DNA of 64,000 nucleotides. It comes from Hippasteria phrygiana (taxonomy: Eukaryota; Echinodermata; Asteroidea; Valvatida; Goniasteridae). The position numbers and the translations under genes were made by a program. Location: positions 558,001-622,000 of the forward strand of contig JAZGUH010000198.1 in assembly GCA_037893225.1 (NCBI GenBank), written 5' to 3'. This document shows, in pieces, positions 56,452 to 64,000 of the stretch (position 1 is its first letter; the number at the start of each line of letters is the position of its first letter). The notes beneath the pieces were generated by a model, which was not told where the DNA came from, made no database searches, and saw nothing but the letters and a program-made list of their open reading frames with translations.

Positions 56452-56661
56452 ACATTGATGAGTGCGCCAGCTCGCCGTGTGACCATGATGCTACATGCGT
56501 TGACCTGATTGATGCCTACCGGTGTGACTGTCCAATAGGCTACCAAGGTGTCAACTGCCAAGAGGACATTGACTACTGCATTAACCACCGATGCACCAAC
56601 AATGCAACATGTGTGGATGGAACCACTAACTACCAGTGTGATTGCAATGCAGGATATGAAG
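56452..56661 (+). CDS. Exon 16: EGF repeats 1 and 2 (second incomplete)
   Basis: Acceptor gtgcattcag, donor gtctgt (weak), phase 1-1, 70 codons. EGF 1: DIDECASSPC, DHDATC, VDLIDAYRCDC, GYQGVNC. EGF 2: DIDYC, CTNNATC, VDGTTNYQCDC, then the exon ends before its sixth Cys, supplied by exon 17. Calcium-binding D-I-D-x-C starts, the Asn/Asp-hydroxylation pattern C-x-D-x4-Y-x-C-x-C, an O-glucose type CxSxPC site (EGF 1) and O-fucose type C-x4-S/T-C sites (both) are present, as in Notch-type EGFs. Residues 1094-1163. Confidence 0.92.
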
Positions 56662-56722
56662 GTCTGTTGCAAGGCCTTTACTCTGATTCCATTTAAGAAA
56701 AGATCTGCAATTTTCTTTCTTA

Positions 56723-57438
56723 AGCCCTGTCCGCACTGGACTTTTTTGGTAAAACTTACCGAGACGATGGGTACTTTTCCCATATTAAGTCCAGTGCGGA
56801 CAGCCTAGGACGTTTTCCTCTCAGTTACTTTTCCCGAGTCCAGCGGTTACTTCTACCATGGAGAAATAAACTGTGTTCTATTTCTCCATGCTTCTACCGG
56901 GCAACTGCTGCCCAGGAAAACTGACCAGGTAACTTTTCCCGAGACGATAAGTCCAGTGCGGACAGTGCGAGTCGGTAAAAGCGGCTCAGGAAAGCGTACA
57001 TCCGGCCCGAGCGCGAGGTCATGCTACACTGGGACACCACGCATGCGCTTTGCATTGTTTCACCGCGGTGCGGTGCATATGTGGTAAAATTCCAAATTCC
57101 AGTCCGTTGTTCCTCTTTTGGTCGCAATCATGGCAGATAATATTATTAATAAAGTCGAAAGTTTGATTGGTGCTAAAGACGTAGGCCTGCATGTGCACAT
57201 CAGCCGGAAAAATGAAAAGGCACGCGTGATTTGGGTCAATCGCGTCAATGTAGAAAGGTCACGGAAAGCGCCCTCATGAGTCGTTATATTGACAGGTCGG
57301 TTACTTCTACCACGGTCTCGGTAAAAAATTTCCCGTGTCGAAAGTCGAAGTGCGGACAGTGGTCACATTTGACAATTTTTCATATTACCATCGTCTCGGT
57401 AAAACCTTCCAAAAAAAAAGTCCAGTGCGGACACGGCT
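56723..57438. mobile_element. PIF/Harbinger-like MITE with TTA duplication
   Basis: AGCCCTGTCCGCACTGGACT at the left and its near-exact complement at the right, flanked by TTA (56720-56722 and 57439-57441). Subterminal CCAGTGCGGACAG motifs are repeated. TTA duplications are typical of PIF/Harbinger. 716 bp, without a transposase. Confidence 0.8.
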
Positions 57439-58001
57439 TTAGTTGAGAACAAAGTTGTTTACAGCCGTGTTGGTCAGCTAGATAGTATGGTATGCTAATG
57501 AAGTTCTCGATCCACATTCAAACGATTTGGAAAATACCATTTGGTCTTCACTTCGCGGCCCAAAACAGTTGGATTTGTCACATGGTACAGGTACTAAAGA
57601 AACAAGATAACTTGTTGGAGCAGTTTCGTTGAAGAAACACATCTTGAATGCCGAACTTCAGTTGCTGTGACACCCCCTATTATCCTCCTTTGCAAAGATG
57701 TTCAATGCAAAAAACATCTTGCATACGAGAGGAAGATTTACAAACCTATTACAACGGCAGGTAATTGCTCTACATTGCTCTAATAGGTCCTACAGGCCTC
57801 TGGAGCCTATCCATCTGGCATAACCTTTGATCTTTGGATTAATACTGGTTGGCACTCTTGCTGTACTGTGTGGAAACTATTGGTCTGTAAAATGTTTGCT
57901 AAAAAGCCCCCCAAAAGGACAAATGATTGTACATTCTATTTTGAGTATCTTAATGCCAGCATTCAATTAAAAGTTTGGCACTTCAATTTTTTTCCCTGCA
58001 G

Positions 58002-58143
58002 GTGAATTTTGTGATACGAACATCGATGAGTGTACGTCATCTCCCTGTGAAAATGATGGTGTGTGCATAGATGGCATCAATGGATATCACTGCCAATGCG
58101 CATCAATCTACAAGGGGCTCCATTGTGAAGTTGAGATATTTCG
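58002..58143 (+). CDS. Exon 17: end of EGF 2 and EGF repeat 3
   Basis: Acceptor tttttccctgcag, donor gtgaga. Enters in phase 1 and leaves in phase 2. It begins G-E-F-C, the last Cys of EGF 2, then NIDECTSSPC, NDGVC, IDGINGYHCQC and GLHCEVEIF. The phase 2 end joins exon 18 with CG|C (Arg). EGF 3 has the calcium-binding start and the hydroxylation pattern, plus an O-glucose type site, but lacks the O-fucose residue (V before the third Cys). Confidence 0.9.
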
Positions 58144-58319
58144 GTGAGAATCACTAATGTCGTCTGTCAAATTATGACGGGGTTCAATGTGAACAGGTGA
58201 TAAATCGGTGTGAATGCCCGACAGCGGCTGTCATATTGCCACCTAGAACAAAAATTAAATGACCGATGATGATATCAGATACTGACAGGATCCATTTTCA
58301 ACTGGAAATAAATGGATGA

Positions 58320-59156
58320 CAGGCCTCAAATTTAACGGCGGCCACGACGGCCAGTGCCGTCGATGCCCTTAAGTTTGCCGTGGTGCCCTTCTCAAAATCG
58401 CACTCTTCACGGCCAATCTTGCCTTGCCCTTTTACCAACTGGCCGTAGTGCCCTCGTTGCTGGCCCACGCGTACCCACCCGTGCCGTGCCGCGCCGCTGG
58501 CCGTAGTGCGGCAACGGTGCACGTGGGCCAGACCGTACCGGTATGTAGTACATGTACGTACAGCTGCTGCAGCATGCATACGACACAAAGCTTGATATAG
58601 ACTGGTTTCGATCCCTCCATCAGCATTTTAATTTCGGCAGAAGCCAGATTTAATCTGAAGCACGTACACGTACTGTATGGCCAAGTTCAATCAGTGACTA
58701 TTTGCCAACCACTGGTCGATTGTGCCTGGTATTCAGGTTATATTTTGTGCATAGGTCACCAGGCAAAATCGACCAAGTTGGTTGTCAAGTTCGCTCGCGC
58801 TTTCATCATAGAGTTGTGTACGTGCGGCGCATGGCATCATTCATTGTATGACCGATGTATTGTGTTGTTTATAATAACCTGAACTATCAAGTTTGTAAAA
58901 ATGCCACGAAAAGATCGATTAAAGCGACAAACATTCATGTAAATGTACATGTATCTGTGGAGTTTTACAGAGCTTCTAGAGTTTTACAGGGCTTCACAGA
59001 ATATTTATAATAGAAGTAATAATGACTGGCCTCCGTGCCCTTTAAAAAAAATGCCATTGGCCTTGGCGCCCTTTGCTTTGGCCTTCGTGCCCTGCCAAAT
59101 TTTCATTATCGAAGGCGAAATGGCCGTGCCCTAGAAAATCTTAAATTTGAGGCCTG
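58320..59156 (+). mobile_element. CAGGC-terminus element with GGATGA target duplication
   Basis: 837 bp. Perfect 16-bp termini CAGGCCTCAAATTTAA and complement; exact 6-bp flanks GGATGA at 58314-58319 and 59157-59162. The subterminal GGCCACGACGGCCAGTGCCG and GGCCttGGcGCCCT are shared with 4163-5907. Non-autonomous. Confidence 0.88.
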
Positions 59157-59262
59157 GGATGAGGAGTCCAGTTTTGATATTTGCCAATCTTAGACAGGGC
59201 TCATTGTAAGCATTAGATCACTGTTGACATCTGATATATTAAAGAAATTGAACAAAGAAAAC

Positions 59263-59331
59263 TGCCTTGAGTGGGATTTGAACCTGCGACCTCCGGAATA
59301 CTGTACTCTATCAATTGTACTATCTTGTTGC
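59263..59331 (-). mobile_element. tRNA-derived SINE, minus copy
   Basis: The complement reads CAAGATAGtaCAattGaTAGAG then GGTCGCAGGTTCAAATCCC and a closing GGCAGTTTTCTTTGTTC tail. It forms an inverted pair with 59478-59575. Confidence 0.7.
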
Positions 59332-59477
59332 TTCCCAGGGTGTATCGTAAAGTTGGGGCGTGATCCCTGGCTATGCGGGATTATGGGTTTATGACTTCTG
59401 ATTAGTGGCCCCCTCCCCTGAACAAAGACACTGAGGAGTATAATATCAAATGGCAATTTGGGAGACCACAAACATGG

Positions 59478-59575
59478 GGCAAGATAGCTCAGCTGGTAGA
59501 GCACCTGTACTTTATTCCAGGTCGCAGGTTCAAATACTGCTCCTGCCAGTTTTCTTTGTTCGCTTTGAAAACTCA
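59478..59575 (+). mobile_element. tRNA-derived SINE with near-complete tRNA-like head
   Basis: 59478-59547 folds as a tRNA: acceptor GGCAAGA/TCCTGCC (6 of 7 pairs), D arm GCTC-AGCTGGTA-GAGC, T arm GCAG-GTTCAAATA-CTGC with the A box TAGCTCAGCTGGTAGAGC and B box GGTTCAAAT. The anticodon arm is degenerate (4-bp stem, 10-nt loop), so it is not a functional tRNA. The tail AGTTTTCTTTGTTCGC is shared with the minus copy. Confidence 0.75.
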
Positions 59576-59719
59576 TTCAAGTCAGTTTCCATTGTGGTTT
59601 GTTTGACGATATATGTTAAGTAACAAGTTAATGATGGACAGGAGATAAATTGTCAAGAATCACTGATGACGTCTGTCAAACCACTGGCAATTCATAATTA
59701 TTAAGGGAATAAATATGTG

Positions 59720-59889
59720 CACTGCCAAAAATGATTTTCTTAATTTCTTAATAGAAGAAAATATTTCTTATTTCAAGAAAAATCTTCTTGTCTCACTCCC
59801 TAGAAAACTTTTCTAGGGAATGAGACAAGAAAAGTTGTCTTGAAATAAGATAATTTTCTCATTTTAAGAAAAAAACATTTTTGGCAGTG
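59720..59889. mobile_element. CACTGCC-family MITE, short palindromic copy
   Basis: CACTGCCAAAAATGATTTTC at the left, its complement at the right; 170 bp, almost one long hairpin with a CTAGAAAA-TTTTCTAG centre. A deletion derivative of the family at 45712-46348. Confidence 0.85.
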
Positions 59890-60007
59890 TGCTGGGCCAG
59901 TTTTAAACGTACGTTTAAAACCGCCTTGGGGCCGGAATGCTGATAATGACCCTCACCTTCAGCTCTGGTCATTATCAAGCGCCCAGGCGCAAAAACCTCA
60001 GATAATT

Positions 60008-61440
60008 GGCTTTTCCGCTACAGCGGGAAAGCCTTTGTTTTTGTTCTGTTCGCATGATTGTGTAGTTTAGCACCCTTTTTCCCAGGCATGAACACAATCT
60101 ACTTGAAAATTGTTCGTTTTGCCACATTCAGAACAAAGGGCAACGTCGAAGAACATCTGCAGGGTTTTTTGGAGTGAAATCTGGAGCTAAGAGGTCAAAA
60201 AATGTGTTATTGCGCAATACCCCGCTGTACACGGATATATAGCTGGTGGGAGAGTAGGGGCTGGGTCGAAGTTGACCGAGCCAAAACGTGACCCACGTAA
60301 GAAAATCGTATTTTCCGCCTTGAAAAACCTTTCCAAATCCCAAAAGCTTGTGTCATTTGGATTCAGAGAAGTCTACTTTAGTGACAAAAAAGGCTTTTGG
60401 AATAATCAAATACTCCAGGCGCTAACATGAACACAATTAATACACAAATCATAAACTACACTACCCACAATTTTAGTTTCTTCTTAAACATGAATTTTGC
60501 CGGCGGCACTTTGGTCACTAAGCAACATCAGATCTTAATTAAACTTAACATAAACATAGACCCTAATCTGAATTGTGCTGAAGAGTGACGTCTCGATGAC
60601 GTCATTACGTGTCACGTGACATCATCTTAAAGGTGCATTTTTCAAGGGCCCATATCAAGAGAACCGTAAGTCCAATTGCATTCAAACCTGGTATGTTGCT
60701 AGACAAGTACATGTTATAGATGAAAATTGAGGTGACGTCATGATGACGTCATCATATGATTTTATAGTAATTTTTAAGTTTTTTTACTTTAAAGATTCTT
60801 AAAGCCATATCTCAACAACAGATCACGCTAAATTCAAAATTCTTTTTGTAATAGCTTTGTTAGCTCCTATATTCTTTCACATAAATGTGAAAAATGTGTG
60901 ACGTCATCAAAAATGTGTTTTTTTTTTAAACACATACAAGGGTACGTCCGATCTTCATAAAAATTGGTGGGTTGGTAGATGGTGCCACCAGCATGTAACA
61001 TCTAAAGTGACATCATGATGACATCATCGGCTGATTTTCTATGAATTTTTTAGTTCTATCCCATGACGTCATCATAACATTTTATAGTAATTTTCAAGTT
61101 TTTGAACTTCAAAGTTTCTTAAAGCCATATCTCATCAACAGAACATGCTAAATTCAATTTTTTTTTTTAATAGCTTTGTTAGCTCCTTATATTCTTTCAT
61201 ATCAATGTGAAAAATGTGTGACGTCATGATGACGTCATGATGATGTCATGATGACGTCATCAAAAATGTGCTTTTCTGAAACACATAAGGGTAGGTACGA
61301 TCATCATAAAAATTGGTGGGTAGGTAGATAGTGCCATTACTTTATTAGCATGTAAAATCCGAAGTGACGTCATGATGACGTAATCGGTTGTCACGTGACA
61401 TAAACTTTTGACAAGGTCAAAAGTACAAATTTGCATCATA
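60008..61440 (+). repeat. Hairpin-headed, TGACGTCA-rich repeat, copy near exon 18
   Basis: Head hairpin GGCTTTTCCGCT-AC-AGCGGGAAAGCC (60008-60033), then TTTGTTTTTGTTC. Other sequence follows to about 60495, then two units colinear with 7984-8510 (AGTGACGTC, GTGTCACGTGACATCATC, GAGAACCGTAAGTCC, GTGACGTCATGATGACGTCA). I count about nine TGACGTCA sites. Confidence 0.7.
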
Positions 61441-61985
61441 AAGAACCTCAGATCTTAAATATTAAAACTAAGCATAGACATACAAGTAGACCCTATAATG
61501 AAGTTTTTTACTGAATAAGAAGGAAAAACAGACACACTTCCGTCTAGTTTCCAATGATTTGGGTTTGTAAAACACCCCTTTAGCTTTTTAATGGTTCGTG
61601 CCTCACACGAGTAGTGCTAACAATTTCCTTATATGGAAATTTACACACGCGTGATACATGTATGTGGCATGATGTGGCCCAGAACGCAGCAGTGCCGATG
61701 TAGTGTGAAATTATGGACTCTAAATACAGATGTAATGGTAGTATTGTGCTTGCGTAATTGGGAGAGTGACTGGTCGCGCAGGTGTTCAACCAATAAAAGG
61801 AACCAGATTTCACAGGAGTCTAAATTTCATGTAACACCGGAAAAGTGTTTAAAACTGGTTGGTGTTTTATCGGCTGTTGAAAACCACCCATGTGACGGGC
61901 TCTCGACCAATAGGAACGGGTAAACTGTCTTAGGTATTAATGTTAGTGAATAATGTTTGAAAAATTAAGAATATTTTGGTCATAG
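61441..61985. other. Intron 17 end, nothing clear
   Basis: A stretch AATTGGGAGAGTGA..GG near 61756 resembles 40784, a small dispersed repeat of unknown type. No other structure. Confidence 0.4.
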
Positions 61986-62539
61986 CTGTTCTCCAAGTCC
62001 CTGTCAAAACGGTGCAGAATGTGCACTCCATGATGGTGGGTACTGGTGTCTGTGTGCACCAGGCTTCAGTGGTATTAACTGCACCTTGGACATCAATGAG
62101 TGTTCAAGCAGTCCATGCCGCAACGGAGGAACGTGCCAAGATATGCCCAACAGTTACAACTGCATCTGCCCAGCTGGTTACGAAGGCACGCACTGCGAAG
62201 AGGATGTTGACTGGTGCGCCGAATCCCCATGCCTTAACAACTCAACGTGTGTGGATCAAGGGTCGACCTTCCGCTGCATATGCGCACTGAACAGATTCGG
62301 TGACCTCTGCGATTCCGTAAAGGATCCCTGCCACGACGCCCCCTGTCATAACAACGCCACCTGTGTAGACAGTGAGGACGATCCAGGCGTGTATGTGTGC
62401 CAGTGTGTGAATGGATTCACTGGTCTCAACTGTGAAGTAGATTTTGACGAGTGCGCGTCTGGGCCATGTTCCAATGGAGGCACGTGCGTGGAACATGAGC
62501 TCAATGCATACAGGTGCGAGTGTCCTGCAGGCTTTCAAG
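61986..62539 (+). CDS. Exon 18: EGF repeats 4 to 8 (last incomplete)
   Basis: Acceptor attttggtcatag, donor gtgaga; enters in phase 2, leaves in phase 1. EGF 4: RCSPSPCQNGAEC; EGF 5: DINECSSSPCRNGGTC; EGF 6: DVDWCAESPCLNNSTC; EGF 7: KDPCHDAPCHNNATC with a longer loop (DSEDDPGVYVC); EGF 8: DFDECASGPCSNGGTC, ending at PAGFQ|G before its sixth Cys. The final intron falls at the same place in the EGF as the one after exon 16. EGF 5 to 8 keep the C-x4-S/T-C O-fucose pattern. Residues about 1211-1395. The gene continues downstream. Confidence 0.95.
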
Positions 62540-63145
62540 GTGAGAGTTAATTTTTAATAGGTGGACGTGTCCGAAGCCAGGTCTACACTGAACTCGAAGA
62601 GCTACCTAAATTTTGAAACATTCCTGCAGCCGATTTTACGAAACAGTGCGTAACTTTAATAGGCCATGGCGTAGAACTTACGCTAAAAAAATGTTGCGTA
62701 GCTGCGCTACATCCTTGCGATCCATTTCCATAGCCGTGCAATGTTTTATGTTCTTTTATGACAACTCTGTGAGTACAACAATAAAAATTGCATGGAACAG
62801 TCATCAAATAACTGCGGTGGCGCCATTTCGAAACTTTTGAAAAAACTTTTTTAAAATTGGTGGCCGCAACTTTCGGAAATGCCCCACAGGTAAACCTACA
62901 GTGGTTGATCATTTCATTACTCTTTGAAATATTCTAGTAAATTTAATAAATGATTTGAGCAACTAAAGGTGCTCAGGCTACCAAAGTAATTATTTTGGTG
63001 TTTGTGGGGACAACTTTTCCAGCATGTTCCTTACTCTAAGTTTGTTCCCGAGTACGAGTAGATGTTTACGTGTATAGACCAGAGTTCCCATGTGGAATTA
63101 CCTGCTGTTCCTACGTGTAGGTGGTTCTGCATGTTTGAACAGGCA
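62540..63145. other. Start of intron 18, no feature seen
   Basis: Non-coding sequence without recognised repeats. Confidence 0.4.
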
Positions 63146-63178
63146 CACTGCCAAAAATGGTTTTCTGATTAACCAGTT

Positions 63179-63447
63179 CACGCCGGGATTATTTTGACAT
63201 TCCCAGACCCACTTGCAGGATTATTTTTCCCGAGCCTAGATACCAGACCAGTTCAGGCAGAATCAGGCCGTAATCTTGCGGGTAGCACGTACACCCTGAT
63301 ATTTCCGGTCTCGCTCGCTGCCAGCGGGTCGCTGACAGATATTACCGGTCTGAGCCCGGCTCGATCAAGTGCGTGTTTATCAGTCGTCCGTTCCGAGTAC
63401 CGCAAATCCTTTGCGAGTTAACTCGTCATCCGACGCGAACTGGTTAA
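63179..63447 (+). mobile_element. TTAA-flanked MITE, family B, copy 2
   Basis: TTAA + CCAGTTCACGCCGGGATTAT ... CCGACGCGAACTGG + TTAA. Colinear with 17068-17322. Nested in a CACTGCC-family element. Confidence 0.85.
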
Positions 63448-63816
63448 AACAAGTTTTTTTTTCTCCAGGGAGTATAGCCAGAAAATGTTTCTTACATCCA
63501 TTCCTTATTTTAGGAAACCCTTAATCCGAACTTTTTCACAATTTCTTGAAACCCTTGTGCTATTTAAAAGGTCAAAATCAGTCAAAATTTCCTTCCACCT
63601 CCCCTGCCTATACTTTGTACACAGATAGGGTCAGATTACATGTGGTTTGTACATGTGGCAGAAGGGTCACAAACAATCACCTTGACTGATTTTGACCCAT
63701 ACAACAACATGGCTCAGAATGCATGTTTGCATAGGAGGGTTTAGAAACTTAGAAAATGTTCTTAAATTAAGAAAGAAAGGTGATTTTTTTTTATCTTGTT
63801 GCCAGAAAAATATTCT

Positions 63817-63961
63817 TTAACCCTAACGTCCTAGGCAGTACCCTGTACTACAAAATACTACTCAATTCTCATAGGTCAGTGTGCTAGTGTAGTGATATAG
63901 TACTGCAGCCTACAGTAATACTCAAGTAGTATTTTGTAGTATTCGGTGGCGTTAGGGTTAA
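63817..63961. mobile_element. TTAA-flanked MITE, family C
   Basis: 145 bp: TTAACCCTAACG ... CGTTAGGGTTAA with exact TTAA at both ends; the interior has ACTACAAAATACTACTCAA and its complement. The paralogue near 45920 (AATATTCTTAAATAG) shows the uninterrupted site. Confidence 0.85.
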
Positions 63962-64000
63962 TAAAAAAAGATAGAAATTTCTAGGGAGAATGACAAGAAA

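Larger units (their letters stand above)
2509..62539 (+). other. SVEP1: SVEP1/polydom-like mosaic extracellular protein gene (internal part, 18 exons)
   Basis: Span of one partial gene. Eighteen exons join to about 1395 codons without a stop. Order: HYR, CCP x3, HYR, CCP x2, HYR x2, CCP, Arg-rich linker, GCC2/GCC3 Cys repeat x3, EGF x8 or more. SVEP1 (polydom) is a secreted matrix/adhesion protein with sushi-HYR-HYR-sushi, ephrin-receptor-like Cys repeats and an EGF run in this order. That order, not sequence search, is the basis of the name. The additional HYR and CCP modules upstream are not in the vertebrate arrangement I know, so an SVEP1-like paralogue is equally possible. Nearly all introns are phase 1; those inside HYR 1 and between exons 17 and 18 are phase 2. 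Both ends run out of the window. All cysteine patterns imply secretion and disulfide bonding. Confidence 0.6.
63146..64000. mobile_element. CACTGCC-family element, copy 4, broken by two TTAA insertions, runs off the window
   Basis: CACTGCCAAAAATGGTTTTCTGA at the left, then a family B MITE (63179-63447). AAGAAAGAAA-rich sequence continues to a second TTAA MITE (63817-63961), then GATAGAAATTTCTAGGGAGAATGACAAGAAA, which matches 45712-46348 around 45930-45987. Confidence 0.75.

Noticed and set aside
59478..59547. A functional tRNA gene
   Set aside because: The anticodon arm cannot form a 5-bp stem with 7-nt loop, one acceptor pair is mismatched, and further copies with a shared non-tRNA tail mark it as a SINE.

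Overview
This is a stretch of animal nuclear DNA. It holds one internal piece of a very large multi-exon gene on the + strand, and almost everything between the exons is transposon-derived. Eighteen coding exons have GT/AG borders and compatible phases. Joined, they give 4185 nt, or about 1395 codons, of an extracellular mosaic protein. The exons are mostly symmetric phase 1-1 modules, the usual sign of domain shuffling. The first and last exons of the gene lie outside the window: the first exon seen needs an upstream phase-1 partner, and the last ends in the middle of an EGF repeat. Short MITEs, TTAA-flanked elements, Penelope-like remnants, tRNA-derived SINEs and frequent acatgta-type strings suggest an invertebrate, probably an invertebrate deuterostome (lancelet, hemichordate or echinoderm). 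I cannot name the species.

Domain order along the gene: HYR (split over two exons, 2509-3457); three sushi/CCP exons (7267, 13035, 15097); HYR (16346); two sushi (20744, 21492); two HYR (23126, 23738); sushi (25016); one large exon with a Cys-poor linker carrying two furin-like Arg clusters (35331-35948); three GCC2/GCC3 ephrin-receptor-like Cys repeats (43444, 46434, 47872); then at least eight EGF repeats (56452, 58002, 61986-62539). The stretch HYR-HYR-sushi-linker-Cys repeats-EGF matches the order in SVEP1/polydom. The extra upstream sushi and HYR modules make this an SVEP1-like paralogue or an expanded orthologue. No pentraxin or VWA domain is visible here.

The introns are a dense record of nested insertions. 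(a) Elements with CAGGC-type termini and 6-bp target duplications (1813-2239, 4163-5907, 7684-9939, 43852-43987, 58320-59156, probably 10740-11176). (b) TTAA-flanked MITEs of at least three families. (c) A dispersed family that starts with a short hairpin whose stem sequence differs between copies, followed by ~600-bp units full of the palindrome TGACGTCA (7846-9110, 38.2-40.45 kb, 60.0-61.4 kb). (d) A 4-kb element with long terminal inverted repeats (27101-31127) and a 3.7-kb element (50093-53831) inside a second inverted-repeat pair. (e) Broken transposon protein remnants: a Penelope-type GIY-YIG fragment (12484-12732, minus) and a frameshifted Myb/SANT-like gene (44082-44479, minus). (f) Two large minisatellites, one just after exon 4 and one just after exon 11, and a cluster of perfect long palindromes at 18.7-19.3 kb.

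No promoter, start codon, poly(A) site, CRISPR array or functional tRNA gene was found. Exon coordinates rest on reading frame, domain match and splice dinucleotides; there is no transcript evidence.
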